Shown one piece after another: positions 48,402 through 59,510 of a DNA stretch of 64,000 nt. Position 1 is the first letter of the stretch; the number at the start of each line of letters is the position of its first letter. Source of the DNA: Salinicoccus halodurans (GTDB lineage: Bacteria > Bacillota > Bacilli > Staphylococcales > Salinicoccaceae). The position numbers were made by a program, and so were the translations under genes. The DNA is taken from assembly GCF_900114445.1 (NCBI RefSeq), contig NZ_FOTB01000006.1, positions 1 to 64,000 of the forward strand, written 5' to 3'. The notes beneath the pieces are model-generated. The model worked only from the letters and a program-made list of their open reading frames with translations, made no database searches and was not told the origin of the DNA.

Positions 48402-48485
48402 GACAATCGCCCCTTAATGCTATACTTATTTTTAATTAGTATAACATAATTGGAAATAGTTTAAAGCATAATTGTGAAATTACAG

Positions 48486-49076
48486 TCATTTTTCAATTTC
48501 AGACAGGAATTGCTCTATCTGTTCATACAGATTCGCGCGTGAACCACTGTTATCAAGCACAAAATCGCTTTTGTCCCTTTTCTCTGCCAGAGGCATCTGA
48601 CTGCTGATTCTGCTTTCCGCTTCCGCTTCAGTTAACCCATTCCGTTCCATTAATCTTGTTTTTTGAATCGATTCGTCAACATAAACAGTCAATGTTATGT
48701 CACATTGATCATCCAGCCCATTCTCAAACAGCAATGGGATGTCTAAAAAGACATGATTATCCTGAACGAGCCGGTCTCTGTCCTCATTCATCATTCTCCT
48801 CACTTCCGGATGGACGAGTTTATTAAGCACCTTGCGCTGCCCGGGATCTTTGAAAATGATCGCTCCGAGCCTGCTGCGGTCTATTTCCCCGTCTTCTGAC
48901 ACAACATCCTCCCCGAAAGACTGTATGATACCTTTATATGAAGGCCCGGATTTTGCAGTGGCCTTCCTTGCATACTTATCGGCATCGAGGACAGGATATC
49001 CCTTTTCTTCGATATATGCTGATGCTGTCGATTTTCCACTGGCGATGCCGCCTGTCAATCCAATGATGCTGTTCAT
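48486..49076 (-). CDS. coaE: Dephospho-CoA kinase
   Basis: 196 aa. P-loop GLTGGIASGKSTASAYI is near the N-terminus, with DADKYARKA and the lid region (RLMERNGLTEAEAESRI) following. It performs the last step of coenzyme A synthesis. The ATG at 49076 follows AGGTGA, 5 bases after mutM. Confidence 0.95.
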   Translation of the reverse strand: MNSIIGLTGGIASGKSTASAYIEEKGYPVLDADKYARKATAKSGPSYKGIIQSFGEDVVSEDGEIDRSRLGAIIFKDPGQRKVLNKLVHPEVRRMMNEDRDRLVQDNHVFLDIPLLFENGLDDQCDITLTVYVDESIQKTRLMERNGLTEAEAESRISSQMPLAEKRDKSDFVLDNSGSRANLYEQIEQFLSEIEK

Positions 49077-49080
49077 ATTA

Positions 49081-49950
49081 TCACCTCTGGCATTTAGTAC
49101 AGTAAAATGTGTTCCGCGTTGCAATCACTTTGGTTTTTACATCGCCGCCACACTGGCTGCATCTTTTCTTTTGGTATATTTTAAAACGGTCCTGCATGCT
49201 GCCGCTCTGTCCCGACACACCTCTGTAATCTGAAATCGTAGATCCTCCGCTTGAGAGCGACACTTCAAAAACATTCACAATTTCCTCATGCAGCCGTCTC
49301 AGCCGTTCCACAGATATACTTCCTGCTTTCTTAGTCGGCAGTATACCCGATGCAAATAAAGCTTCTGAAGCATAAATATTACCAACACCCGGAATGACTG
49401 AACTGTCCATGATTACTGCTTTGACAGATTTCTTACTGTTTTGTTCATTCCTTGCTCTTTCCAGAAAATAAGAAAGACTGTCCGGATCGGTATACTCCGG
49501 GGCCATGCGTCTGAAGGGTGCAAAGTCGTTTAATCGTTTCACAGTGCTCATTTCCCCGAATCTCCTTATATCACAATAAGACATTAAAGCATTGTCATCC
49601 AGATTAAATAATACATGCCAGTGCTTTCTGTAATTCAAATTTTCTATCTCTTCCAGGGATCCGGTTATAAAAAATGCACCGGACATCCCAAGATGGCCAA
49701 TCATATGGAATATTTCATCCGATTTCTCCAAAATGAAGAAGAGATATTTACCTCTTCTTCCAACTTTCAATATGGAAGCCCCGGGCATCATTTCCCTGAA
49801 TTCCCCGAGGTCCTGTTTAACAATTGTCTTTCGTCCCGTGTCATGCCCTTTATAAACATAATCAGACAGTTCGACACTTTCTATCTTCCGTCCTTCCACA
49901 CTTCGCGAAAGCTCTCTTTTAACCAACTCCACTTCCGGTAATTCCGGCAT
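49081..49950 (-). CDS. mutM: Formamidopyrimidine-DNA glycosylase
   Basis: 289 aa. N-terminal PELPEVE supplies the catalytic Pro/Glu; the H2TH region is SSVIPGVGNIYASEALFASG; the zinc finger uses CSQCGGDVKTK and FYCTKCQR. It removes 8-oxoguanine. It follows polA by 8 bases. Confidence 0.97.
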   Translation of the reverse strand: MPELPEVELVKRELSRSVEGRKIESVELSDYVYKGHDTGRKTIVKQDLGEFREMMPGASILKVGRRGKYLFFILEKSDEIFHMIGHLGMSGAFFITGSLEEIENLNYRKHWHVLFNLDDNALMSYCDIRRFGEMSTVKRLNDFAPFRRMAPEYTDPDSLSYFLERARNEQNSKKSVKAVIMDSSVIPGVGNIYASEALFASGILPTKKAGSISVERLRRLHEEIVNVFEVSLSSGGSTISDYRGVSGQSGSMQDRFKIYQKKRCSQCGGDVKTKVIATRNTFYCTKCQR

Positions 49951-49958
49951 AATTCCAC

Positions 49959-52562
49959 CTACTTCACTTCATACCAATCTGTACCGTATCCATACTCCAC
50001 TTTAAGCGGTACGTTCATCTCCATCGCATGCTCCATGATTCCCTTAATGACAGGAATAAAATCTTCAACCTGACTTTTTGGAATATCAAAGATCAGTTCA
50101 TCATGTATCTGCAATAATAGTTCTGCATCGAATTTCTGCGCTTCTTCAGACTGTGCATATTTTACCATGGCCAGCTTGATGATGTCCGCAGCGCTCCCCT
50201 GTATAGGCGAATTCATCGCTGTGCGTTCTGCAAAGCTCCTCGCGTTGAAGTTCCGGCTGTGAATATCAGGGATATACCGTCTTCTGTTCATCAATGTCTT
50301 AACATAGCCGTCTCTTTTGGCATCCTGCACTATCGTTTTCATAAATTCTTTAACTTCAGCAAAGGAATCCAGATAGTTTTCAATGAATTTTTTTGCCTCT
50401 TTCCGCGTGATGCCCAGATTCTGACTCAGTCCATAGTCACTGATTCCGTAGACTATCCCGAAGTTGACAGCTTTTGCATTCCGCCGCATCTCGGATGTAA
50501 CATCTTCTTTCTCGACGCCGAATACTTCCATGGCCGTTTTTGTATGGATGTCGGTATTGGATGTAAATGCACTGATCATCGTCGCATCCTGTGTTATATG
50601 TGCGAGCACTCGGAGTTCAATCTGTGAATAGTCCAGTGCAAGCAATACGTGATTCTCATCTTTTGGTACGAATGCCTTTCGTATCCTCCGCCCTTCTTCA
50701 ATACGGATCGGGATATTCTGAAGATTCGGCTCAACTGAAGACAGCCTTCCCGTTTGTGCCAATGTCTGATTGAAACGTGTATGGATTCTCGAATCTTCTT
50801 TTATCTCCCCCTGCAGTCCTATGACATAAGTAGACTGTAATTTGGATAAAGTCCGGTAATCCAGAAGATACCGGATGATTTCATGTTTATCCTGCAGCTG
50901 TTCCAATACATCCACCGCAGTGGAATAGCCGGTCTTTGTTTTTTTGATCACAGGCAGTTCCAATTTTTCAAACAGCACCCGGCCAAGCTGCTTCGGCGAG
51001 TTTATGTTGAAATCCTCCCCGGCAAACTCATGAATTTTCGATTCTATTGCATTCAGACGTTCCTGTATTTCAGTTTCCATTTCAACAAGTCTTGAGGCAT
51101 CCACGGTTATCCCCTTTATTTCCATTTCAGCAAGCACTTTGGAAAGCGGGATTTCAAGGTCCATCCATAGATCATACATCTCATCTTCCTGAAGGGATTT
51201 GACCACTTTATCTTTCAGCATATGCACTGCCATCACTTTGGAGTTAAGAAACTCCACACGTTCTTCATGCGGCGGATTTTTGGATTTCCTGCCTTTACCA
51301 TAGTGGTAGTCATCACTGTCAACTGAGATACCAAACTGACCCGCAGTCTCGGCGACATCCAATATCTTACGGGATGGATCAAGCAGGAAACTTGCCAGCA
51401 TAACATCTGTAGTAAAATCATTGAACCTGATGGCCAGCTGCCTCAGCAGACCCGTCTGACGTTTCAAATCATAGACATTGATGGCCCTCCTGGAATTCAG
51501 GAATTTTCCCAGCGTCCCGGCATCGACCGCTTCAATTTCATCGACAAACGTCTTATTTCCATCAGTAACTGCGATATATTCAGGCGGATTAACCAGATAA
51601 TTGCCGGCGTTCACTTCCAGGTGGAGTGATACTTCCTGACCGAGTTCATCCATGGATTCTACACGTACATCATCAAAAACGATCTTATCCTCCGCTTCAT
51701 TGGCTTCCATATTACCGAGAAGTGATTCAAATTCGAGTTCTTTGAACAATTCATATTTCTCTTCTTCATTATCATCGGAAAAAGCCAGATCATCCAAATT
51801 GAAATCAAACGGCACTTCCCTGTGGATTGTCGCAAGTTCCTTGCTCATCAGAGCATCCTCTTTATGTTCAGTCAGATTCTCCTTGAGCTTCTTGCCGGCG
51901 ACAGCATCTATATTATCGAGCACTTTTTCCACCGAGCCGTAAGTGGCAAGCAGTTTCAGGGCCGTCTTTTCCCCCACTCCGGGGACACCGGGAATATTGT
52001 CCGACTTATCCCCCATCAGACCTTTCAGATCGACAATCTGAAACGGCTTCAATCCGTATTTTTCATCGATGAACTCCGGGTTGTAGAGATCAATATCGGA
52101 TATGCCTTTTTTCGTGTAGTAAATCACAGTCTTGTCACTTGCAAGTTGTGTAAGGTCTTTATCACCCGTTATGATGATCGTCTGAAAATTTTCATCCTCG
52201 TCCGCCTCGCGGCTCAATGTGCCGATGATATCATCCGCTTCAAATTCTTCAATTTCATATCTTTTAATACCATAGGCATCAATCAGACGGCGGATCGGCG
52301 CCAGCTGTTCACCAAGCTCCGGCGGCATCTTCTGACGGCCGCCTTTATACTCCGAATACTGCTTATGTCTGAATGTGGATTTCCCTGCATCAAACGCCAC
52401 AAGGAAATGTGTGGGTTCTTCGTCTTTTATGATTTTTTCCAGAAGACGGGCGTAGCCGAATATCGCATTCGTATGGAGACCGCTCTGGTTGCTCAGAAGC
52501 GGCAATCCGTAAAAAGCTCTGAAAGCTACACTGTTACCATCTATCAAAATTAATTTTTTCAT
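49959..52562 (-). CDS. polA: DNA polymerase I
   Basis: 867 aa. It has an N-terminal 5' nuclease (LILIDGNSVAFRAFYGLP, GLMGDKSDNIPGVPGVGEKT), a degenerate 3'-5' exonuclease domain (no D-I-E motif seen, as usual in Bacilli), and a polymerase domain with LLALDYSQIELRVLAHI, RRNAKAVNFGIVYGISDYGL and LLQIHDELIFD. It is used in Okazaki fragment processing and repair. Confidence 0.97.
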   Translation of the reverse strand: MKKLILIDGNSVAFRAFYGLPLLSNQSGLHTNAIFGYARLLEKIIKDEEPTHFLVAFDAGKSTFRHKQYSEYKGGRQKMPPELGEQLAPIRRLIDAYGIKRYEIEEFEADDIIGTLSREADEDENFQTIIITGDKDLTQLASDKTVIYYTKKGISDIDLYNPEFIDEKYGLKPFQIVDLKGLMGDKSDNIPGVPGVGEKTALKLLATYGSVEKVLDNIDAVAGKKLKENLTEHKEDALMSKELATIHREVPFDFNLDDLAFSDDNEEEKYELFKELEFESLLGNMEANEAEDKIVFDDVRVESMDELGQEVSLHLEVNAGNYLVNPPEYIAVTDGNKTFVDEIEAVDAGTLGKFLNSRRAINVYDLKRQTGLLRQLAIRFNDFTTDVMLASFLLDPSRKILDVAETAGQFGISVDSDDYHYGKGRKSKNPPHEERVEFLNSKVMAVHMLKDKVVKSLQEDEMYDLWMDLEIPLSKVLAEMEIKGITVDASRLVEMETEIQERLNAIESKIHEFAGEDFNINSPKQLGRVLFEKLELPVIKKTKTGYSTAVDVLEQLQDKHEIIRYLLDYRTLSKLQSTYVIGLQGEIKEDSRIHTRFNQTLAQTGRLSSVEPNLQNIPIRIEEGRRIRKAFVPKDENHVLLALDYSQIELRVLAHITQDATMISAFTSNTDIHTKTAMEVFGVEKEDVTSEMRRNAKAVNFGIVYGISDYGLSQNLGITRKEAKKFIENYLDSFAEVKEFMKTIVQDAKRDGYVKTLMNRRRYIPDIHSRNFNARSFAERTAMNSPIQGSAADIIKLAMVKYAQSEEAQKFDAELLLQIHDELIFDIPKSQVEDFIPVIKGIMEHAMEMNVPLKVEYGYGTDWYEVK

Positions 52563-52657
52563 GGATAATGCCTACTTTCTATTAGAATCCGTGCGTTTAT
52601 TTTCATACTTCCTCATATATGGATTATACATTTGGGAAAGATATTAATCCATTGAAA

Positions 52658-52681
52658 AAGACACAGCCGGAGCTGTGTCTT
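52658..52681 (-). terminator. Terminator after the AbgT-family gene
   Basis: AAGACACAGC / GCTGTGTCTT with a 4-base loop and TTTTT on the minus strand. Confidence 0.85.
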
Positions 52682-52684
52682 GAT

Positions 52685-54262
52685 TTATCCAGGATAATGT
52701 ATTGGTGCATCCGGACCGAGTGGTATTCCGAGAAGCATCCAGACGATCAGCATGATTGCCCAGAAGATGAAGAAGCATATTGAGTATGGAAGCATTACAG
52801 AAATCAATGTTCCGATACCAATGTTCTTATCGTATTTCTGTGCAAATGCAATGATGATCGCAAAATATGTCATCAATGGTGTGATGATGTTCGTACTGGA
52901 ATCGGCAACCCTGTAAGCCATTGTGGTCAATTCCGGAGAATAACCAAGCTGCATCAGGATCGGCACGAAAATCGGTGCCATCATCGCCCATTTTGCACTT
53001 GCGCTTCCGATGAACAGATTGACGAATGCTGTAACCAGCATGAATCCAATAATCAGCGGCACGCCGGTAAGCTGAAGACTGTCAAGAATCTCTGCGCCAT
53101 AAACACCGATGACGATGCCGAGGTTGGATTCAGTGAAATATGCAACGAACTGCCCCGCAGCAAATGCAAGAACGATGAACATTCCCATGGAAGCCATGGT
53201 TTCAGTCATCTGGTTGGCGACATCCTTATCATTTTTGATACTCTTCGTCACCATACCATATACGATGCCGGGTATAAGGAAGAGAATCGCGATAATCGGC
53301 ACAAGCGAGCTCATGAACGGCGATTGGATGATGGTGTCCATGTAGTTCCCCACATCATCCGGTCCGCGCATAGGGGAATTCGGAAGTACTACAAGCAAGA
53401 GTGCCAGTATCAGACCGATGACAAGAGAAACACCGGCCCAAATCATGCCTTTTTTCTCGATCGGCTGAAGAGTCTGAATATCCTCTGCATCTGCCAGTGT
53501 ATTATTCTCATCATCTTCATCCATTTTAAAAGTTCCAAGACGCGGTTCGACAATCTTGTCGGATACGAACCAGCCTACCAGTGTCAGCAGGAATACACTT
53601 GATACGATGAAATACCAGTTGAATGCCACGTTCATGGATTCTGCATATGCAGGATCTATGAGCGCTGCACCAGCGGCGGAAAGCTCCATCAGCATTACAT
53701 CCGTACCACTGAGAAGCAGATTGGCCGAGAAGCCTGCTGATACTCCGGCAAATGCTGCAGCGAGACCGGCAAGCGGATGTCTGCCAAGTGCCAGGTATAA
53801 AAGGGCTCCCAGCGGAGGCAGGACGACGTAGCCGGCATCGGATGCCACAGATGACATGATACCTGCAAATACGAGACCGGCAGTAATCAGGCTTTTAGGA
53901 ATCGACAGAACAAACCCTTTAAGCACTGCTCCGATCAGACCGGATCTTTCGGCTACTCCGATGCCCAGCATTGTAACAAGTACGACGCCAAGCGGTGCGA
54001 AGTTGATGAAATTATCAGTCATGCTTTCAAATATGTAGCTGATACCTTCTGAATTGAGCAGATTATTGACTGTGACCGTCTCATTGCCCTCCCCAGGGTG
54101 CTGAACGGATACACCTGCCATTGAGAACAAAGCAGATGCCACAAGTGTCAAAACTGCAAGTATTGCGAATAAAGTTACCGGATGTGGAAGCTTATTCCCA
54201 AGCCACTCAACAAAATCCAGGAACTTTTGAAACATCCCATGTTTCTTTTCCCTATTTTCCAT
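52685..54262 (-). CDS. AbgT-family transporter
   Basis: About 525 aa with ten or more hydrophobic segments and the family blocks VASDAGYVVLPPLGALLYLA, FAGVSAGFSANLLLSGTDVM and FIGSASAKWAMMAPIFVPIL. AbgT proteins take up p-aminobenzoyl-glutamate or export sulfonamides; a small homologue set may move other carboxylates. A long hydrophilic loop holds an acidic run (DEDDENNTLADAED). AGGAGG is about 12 bases before the ATG at 54262. Confidence 0.88.
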   Translation of the reverse strand: MENREKKHGMFQKFLDFVEWLGNKLPHPVTLFAILAVLTLVASALFSMAGVSVQHPGEGNETVTVNNLLNSEGISYIFESMTDNFINFAPLGVVLVTMLGIGVAERSGLIGAVLKGFVLSIPKSLITAGLVFAGIMSSVASDAGYVVLPPLGALLYLALGRHPLAGLAAAFAGVSAGFSANLLLSGTDVMLMELSAAGAALIDPAYAESMNVAFNWYFIVSSVFLLTLVGWFVSDKIVEPRLGTFKMDEDDENNTLADAEDIQTLQPIEKKGMIWAGVSLVIGLILALLLVVLPNSPMRGPDDVGNYMDTIIQSPFMSSLVPIIAILFLIPGIVYGMVTKSIKNDKDVANQMTETMASMGMFIVLAFAAGQFVAYFTESNLGIVIGVYGAEILDSLQLTGVPLIIGFMLVTAFVNLFIGSASAKWAMMAPIFVPILMQLGYSPELTTMAYRVADSSTNIITPLMTYFAIIIAFAQKYDKNIGIGTLISVMLPYSICFFIFWAIMLIVWMLLGIPLGPDAPIHYPG

Positions 54263-54353
54263 TTTCGAAATTTTCCTCCTATTTAAATAAATGAAAAAAG
54301 TCACCTTATGGTGACTTTCTCAGTATAATATTCTAATACACTTTTTTCAAAGG

Positions 54354-55286
54354 TTATTTTAGAACATTCATAACACTGATCACTGAATCTCTTGATTTAT
54401 CAAGTTGTTTTCTTTCATCGTCAGTCAGTTCAAGCTCGATGATCTTTTCTATACCGTCGGTGCCAAGCACTGTTGGAACCCCGAGGTACAGTCCGTCATA
54501 TCCATACTCACCTTCAAGATAAGCGATGGAAGGCAGAACACGTTTCTGGTCTTTTAAAATCGCTTCAGCCATCTGTACAAGTGCTGCCGCCGGTGCATAG
54601 TAGGCAGAACCGTTTCCAAGAAGATTGACGATTTCAGCACCACCCTTGCGTGTGCGTTCAATAATGCTGTCTATCTTCTCCTGCTCTATCAAGTCTGTAA
54701 GAGGGACCCCGCCAACACTTGAATAGCGGATCAGAGGCACCATATCATCACCGTGGCCGCCCAGGACAAACCCTTGGACGTCTTTGACTGAAAGACCTAA
54801 TTCTTCCGCTACAAATGTCCGGAACCTTGCTGTGTCCAGTACACCGGATTGTCCGATGACTCTGTTTTTTGGCAGACCGGATTCCTTATACACTGTATAT
54901 GTCATTGCATCCACAGGATTGGTAAGCACGATGATCGTACAATCCGGTGAGTGTTTAACAATATCCCGTGTTACAGCAGCCATGACTTTCTGATTCGTCT
55001 TAACGAGGTCGTCACGGCTCATACCGGGCTTACGTGCAATTCCTGCTGTAATGATTACAATATCTGAACCTTTTGTATCCTCATAGTTGCTGGTACCGGT
55101 AATTCTGGCGTCTACACCCAATACAGGAGTAGCTTCCTGCATATCCAAAGCTTTTCCTTTTGTTGGGCTTTCAGATTGTGGAATGTCGACAAGAACAATA
55201 TCTCCGAGCTCTTTGGCTGCAGCGATAAATGCTGTAGTGGCACCGGTAAAACCGGCGCCGATTACAGATATTTTCTTTCTTTCCAT
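54354..55286 (-). CDS. mdh: Malate dehydrogenase
   Basis: 310 aa, very close to the Bacillus Mdh (LDH-like type): [27 protein letters not shown] with the substrate arginine, and [11 protein letters not shown] with the catalytic histidine. It interconverts malate and oxaloacetate. GGAAGTG precedes the ATG at 55286. It is third in citZ-icd-mdh. Confidence 0.96.
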   Translation of the reverse strand: MERKKISVIGAGFTGATTAFIAAAKELGDIVLVDIPQSESPTKGKALDMQEATPVLGVDARITGTSNYEDTKGSDIVIITAGIARKPGMSRDDLVKTNQKVMAAVTRDIVKHSPDCTIIVLTNPVDAMTYTVYKESGLPKNRVIGQSGVLDTARFRTFVAEELGLSVKDVQGFVLGGHGDDMVPLIRYSSVGGVPLTDLIEQEKIDSIIERTRKGGAEIVNLLGNGSAYYAPAAALVQMAEAILKDQKRVLPSIAYLEGEYGYDGLYLGVPTVLGTDGIEKIIELELTDDERKQLDKSRDSVISVMNVLK

Positions 55287-55316
55287 GCTGTACACTTCCT
55301 TTGTCAACAAAGTGAA

Positions 55317-56582
55317 TTACATATTTTTGATGAGTTCGTTTCCGAATTCAGAACATTTCACTTCTTTGGCATTGTCCATGAGTCTCGCAAAGTCATAAGT
55401 GACAACTTTGGAAGCAATTGTTTTTTCCATTGCTTTTGTAACAAGGTCAGCCGCTTCCTGCCAGCCGAGGTGTTCCAGCATCAATACACCGGAAAGCACA
55501 ACTGAGGATGGATTGACTTTATCAAGTCCTGCGTATTTAGGCGCAGTTCCGTGAGTTGCTTCAAAGATTGCATGGCCTGTTTCATAGTTGATGTTCGCAC
55601 CCGGAGCGATACCGATACCGCCAACCTGTGCAGCAAGTGCATCAGAAATGTAGTCACCGTTCAAGTTCATAGTAGCGACAACACCGAAATCTTTCGGACG
55701 TGTAAGGATCTGCTGCAGGAAGATATCCGCAATTGCATCCTTGATGATGATCTTACCGGAAGCTTCAGCTTCTCCCTGAACTTTGTCAGCTTCTTCTCTG
55801 CCTTTTTCTTCAACAATCTTATCGTACTCTTTCCATGTGAATACTTTATCGCCGAATTCACGCTCCGCGAGGTCGTAACCCCATGCTTTGAATGCACCTT
55901 CTGTAAATTTCATGATGTTGCCTTTGTGAACCAGCGTTACGGAAGGACGGTTGTTATCAATCGCGTAGTTGATTGCAGAACGCACCAGACGCTCCGTACC
56001 TTCTTTGGAAACCGGTTTGATGCCTATGCCGGAAGTTTCAGGGAAACGGATATTTTTTGCTCCCATTTCGTTCTGAAGGAAATCAATCACTTTTTTGACT
56101 TCATCAGTACCTTCCTGGAACTCTATACCTGCATAGATATCTTCAGTATTCTCACGGAAGATTACCATGTCAGTGTCTTCCGGACGCTTGATCGGGGAAG
56201 GCACGCCATCGAAGTATCTTACAGGACGCAGGCAAGTGAAAAGATCCAGTTCCTGTCTGAGCGCTACGTTCAATGAACGGATTCCGCCGCCGATTGGTGT
56301 CGTCAGAGGGCCTTTGATTGCGAGCAGATATTCATCAATGGTATCAAGTGTTTCTTTTGGCAGCCATTCTCCGGTTTTATCGAAAGCTTTCTGTCCCGCC
56401 AGCACTTCTTTCCATTCGATTTTCTTCTCGCCGTTGTAAGCTTTTTCTACAGCAGCATCAAGTACTTTGCTGGCTGCACTCCAGATGTCAGGGCCGATTC
56501 CGTCCCCTTCTATAAATGGAATAACCGGATTATCAGGTACATTCAGTACACCGTTATCAGTAGTGATTTTTGAGCTTGACAT
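55317..56582 (-). CDS. icd: Isocitrate dehydrogenase (NADP)
   Basis: 421 aa. The substrate-site serine segment is [20 protein letters not shown], then [26 protein letters not shown] and [19 protein letters not shown] carry the metal and NADP contacts. GGAGG precedes the ATG. It lies between citZ and mdh, as in Bacillus. Confidence 0.97.
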   Translation of the reverse strand: MSSSKITTDNGVLNVPDNPVIPFIEGDGIGPDIWSAASKVLDAAVEKAYNGEKKIEWKEVLAGQKAFDKTGEWLPKETLDTIDEYLLAIKGPLTTPIGGGIRSLNVALRQELDLFTCLRPVRYFDGVPSPIKRPEDTDMVIFRENTEDIYAGIEFQEGTDEVKKVIDFLQNEMGAKNIRFPETSGIGIKPVSKEGTERLVRSAINYAIDNNRPSVTLVHKGNIMKFTEGAFKAWGYDLAEREFGDKVFTWKEYDKIVEEKGREEADKVQGEAEASGKIIIKDAIADIFLQQILTRPKDFGVVATMNLNGDYISDALAAQVGGIGIAPGANINYETGHAIFEATHGTAPKYAGLDKVNPSSVVLSGVLMLEHLGWQEAADLVTKAMEKTIASKVVTYDFARLMDNAKEVKCSEFGNELIKNM

Positions 56583-56617
56583 TATTCAAATACCTCCAGA
56601 ATTTTATGTGTTATTGT

Positions 56618-57733
56618 TTATCTATTTTCGATTGAATCATACTTCTTGCCTGTTTGGCCAACATATTCTGCTCTTGGGCGAATCAGACGGTTGTCAGCAT
56701 ACTGCTCAAGAATATGAGCAAGCCAGCCTGACATACGGCTCATCGTGAATATAGGTGTAAACAGATCGTGGTCGATACCAAGTGAATGGTAAACAGAAGC
56801 ACTGAAGAAGTCAACGTTCGGAAGGAGACCTTTTTCTTTTTCCACAATCTCAGCAATTTTAGCCGATTTTTCATAGAGTTCAGGTTCTCCGCGCTGTTCA
56901 GTCAGTTTCTGTGACATATCTTTCAGGTATTTGGCACGCGGGTCGCCTTCTTTGTACACACGGTGGCCCATACCCATGATTTTTTCTTTGTTGTCGAATT
57001 TTTCCTGCAGATATCCTTCTACCGCATCTACAGATTCAATTTCAGACAGCATTGCCATTACACGCTCATTGGCACCGCCGTGAAGAGGTCCTTTAAGCGC
57101 ACCGATTGCAGCTGTAACTCCGGAATAGACGTCGGATAAAGTTGCAACACAGACACGGGCTGTAAATGTAGATGCATTAAGTTCATGGTCTGCATGAAGT
57201 ACAAGAGCCTTGTTCATCGCCTCAACTTCAATGTCATTAGGCACTTCGCCATTAAGCATGTAAAGGAAGTTGGCAGCATAGCTGTATTCTTTTTTCGGAT
57301 TTAAAATTTCTTTTCCGTTTCTTGTTCTGGCGAAAGCTGCAACTAAAGAAGCAATCTGCGCCTGAATTTTAATTGCTTTTTCATGGTTTGCCTCTTCGTT
57401 CATTTCCTCAGTCAGCTCATCGAAGTGAGCCAGATAGGATACAGCGGTTCTGATTGCAGTCATCGGATGGACATCATCAGTGTTGTACCCTTCAAAATGA
57501 CTGTGGATTTTAGGATCAAGCGTCATATATCCGAAGAGCTTCTCACGGAATTCATCCAATTCCGATTGATTCGGAAGTCTGTCATTCCATAGAAGGAATA
57601 CCACTTCCTCGAACATTGCATTTTCTGCAAGGTCGTCTATCTCATATCCACAGTATGTCAACTGTGAACCGATGATGGAGCTGATGCGTGATTCAAGCGC
57701 CACAACACCTTCTAAACCTTTTTTCTCAGACAT
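56618..57733 (-). CDS. citZ: Citrate synthase
   Basis: 371 aa short-type citrate synthase. Catalytic His in LHADHELNASTF, GGANERVM and MGHRVYKEGDPRAKYL, and Asp in NVDFFSASVYHSLGI. It starts the TCA cycle. First gene of the citZ-icd-mdh cluster, with AAGGAG before the ATG. Confidence 0.97.
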   Translation of the reverse strand: MSEKKGLEGVVALESRISSIIGSQLTYCGYEIDDLAENAMFEEVVFLLWNDRLPNQSELDEFREKLFGYMTLDPKIHSHFEGYNTDDVHPMTAIRTAVSYLAHFDELTEEMNEEANHEKAIKIQAQIASLVAAFARTRNGKEILNPKKEYSYAANFLYMLNGEVPNDIEVEAMNKALVLHADHELNASTFTARVCVATLSDVYSGVTAAIGALKGPLHGGANERVMAMLSEIESVDAVEGYLQEKFDNKEKIMGMGHRVYKEGDPRAKYLKDMSQKLTEQRGEPELYEKSAKIAEIVEKEKGLLPNVDFFSASVYHSLGIDHDLFTPIFTMSRMSGWLAHILEQYADNRLIRPRAEYVGQTGKKYDSIENR

Positions 57734-57883
57734 ATCGATTCTCCTTTAATAAATTAAAGATACAGCCTGTTGGCCTCTACACCATTATAGCAAATTCAAT
57801 AACTTTGTGAACAAATCAAATTTTCTTAAAGATTGTGAAAAATTATTCGTTAAAAGCCCTGAAACCGCTTCACTAAAGGAAAA

Positions 57884-57909
57884 AGCGCAAATCTTAAAAG
57901 ATTTGCGCT
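57884..57909 (-). terminator. Terminator after the acetate symporter gene
   Basis: A perfect 12-bp stem, AGCGCAAATCTT / AAGATTTGCGCT, then TTTT on the minus strand. The remaining gap to citZ is AT-rich promoter region. Confidence 0.88.
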
Positions 57910-57962
57910 CCATATAAGAAACTGTTAATTAACTTATCGAAACATATAAGTTAACCTTATAT

Positions 57963-59510
57963 TCAGTGCGTGGTCTCTGATGTGGAAATACCTGTTGCAG
58001 CTTTGACCTGTACTTCCCGGTACTTCTTCTGTGACTCTTCTTTTCCGAGAAAGGTGCCCAGAAAAGCACCGAGAAAACCGGCAGGCACTGATAGGATTGC
58101 CGGATTATCCAACGGGAATACCGGTTCCATTGCTATGAAGGCAGCTCCAGAAGGATCCATGACGTTCGGTCCCAGAATAACAAGTACCAATGAAACGATC
58201 AGCCCCGTCAATATCCCTGTAACAGCTCCATGGGTATTGAACCGCTTCCAAAAAATTGTAAATACAATTACTGGCAAGTTTGCACTTGCTGCTACACAGA
58301 ATGCCAGGGACACAAGGAAAGCAACGTTCTGGTTTTGAGCAAAGATTGCCAGCACAATAGAAAGCACACTCACACTGAACGCTGCAATTTTGGCAGCCAG
58401 CATCTGCTGCTGTTCCGAAATTTTACCTTTTTTGATGACCTGGCCGTAAATATCATGTGCAAACGCACTGGCACCTGAGAGGACAAGTCCTGCCACTACA
58501 GCAAGAATCGTAGCGAATGCCACTGCTGATACAAATGACATCAGCAGATCCCCGCCGAGCCTATCAGCAAGAAGCGGTGCTGCCATGTTACCCGCCGGGT
58601 TGGCTGCGATGATTTCTTCCCTTGAGAGAAGTGCCGCTGCACCAAAACCAAGGAAAATCGTAAGTATATAGAATATACCGATGATCCAAGTCGCCCACAT
58701 GACCGAACTTCTTGCTGTTTTGGCGTCCCGCACAGTAAAGAATCTCATAAGAATATGCGGCAGACCTGCAGTACCGAACAGAAGTGCTATCATCAGAGAG
58801 ATGTTATTGAGCGGTGATGCTCCTTGCGCCCCTGGATTTAAAAATTCTCCCTTGAATTCCGGAGCACTTATATTCTTCATCTCACCAAACATCGTGAAAA
58901 TGTTGAAATTGAAATGAAGCAGTACTAAAAATGAAATGATTACCGTACCAATCATCAGCAGTACAGCCTTGACCATCTGAACCCAGCTCGTTGCCGTCAT
59001 TCCACCAAACAATACGTATATCGTCATCATGATTCCGACAATGATCACCGATAGACTGTATGGTATTCCAAACAGAAGCTGAATCAGCGCCCCCGCACCG
59101 ACGAGTTGGGCAAGCATATAGAAAATTACGATAGTAATGGACGACAATGCGGCGAATGCCCTTACTTTCTTTAATTCAAACCGTGCCGCGATCATGTCAG
59201 CCACCGTGTATTTACCTAAGTTGCGTAACGGCTCTGCGACAATATACAATACGACCAGATATGCTGTTAAGTATCCGACACTATAGAAGAACCCGTCGAA
59301 TCCCCATAGTGCGATGGCTCCTGCGATTCCAAGAAATGACGCTGCGGAAAGATAATCGCCCGAAATGGCGAGACCGTTCTGCCATCCGGTCAATCCTCCG
59401 CCTGCTGTATAAAAATCTTTCGTTGAATTTGTCCTTTTGGAAGCAAAGTATGTGATAACAAGTGTAGCTCCGACAAACACCAAAAACATTATGATTACAG
59501 TTGCACTCAT
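57963..59510 (-). CDS. Cation/acetate symporter (ActP/YwcA-like, SSS family)
   Basis: 515 aa with about 13 membrane helices. Family blocks: TKDFYTAGGGLTGWQNGLAI, SGDYLSAASFLGIAG, LFGTAGLPHILMRFFTV. These sodium:solute symporters take up acetate and related short acids. Its start overlaps the DUF485 gene stop by 4 bases, the standard actP pairing. Confidence 0.92.
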   Translation of the reverse strand: MSATVIIMFLVFVGATLVITYFASKRTNSTKDFYTAGGGLTGWQNGLAISGDYLSAASFLGIAGAIALWGFDGFFYSVGYLTAYLVVLYIVAEPLRNLGKYTVADMIAARFELKKVRAFAALSSITIVIFYMLAQLVGAGALIQLLFGIPYSLSVIIVGIMMTIYVLFGGMTATSWVQMVKAVLLMIGTVIISFLVLLHFNFNIFTMFGEMKNISAPEFKGEFLNPGAQGASPLNNISLMIALLFGTAGLPHILMRFFTVRDAKTARSSVMWATWIIGIFYILTIFLGFGAAALLSREEIIAANPAGNMAAPLLADRLGGDLLMSFVSAVAFATILAVVAGLVLSGASAFAHDIYGQVIKKGKISEQQQMLAAKIAAFSVSVLSIVLAIFAQNQNVAFLVSLAFCVAASANLPVIVFTIFWKRFNTHGAVTGILTGLIVSLVLVILGPNVMDPSGAAFIAMEPVFPLDNPAILSVPAGFLGAFLGTFLGKEESQKKYREVQVKAATGISTSETTH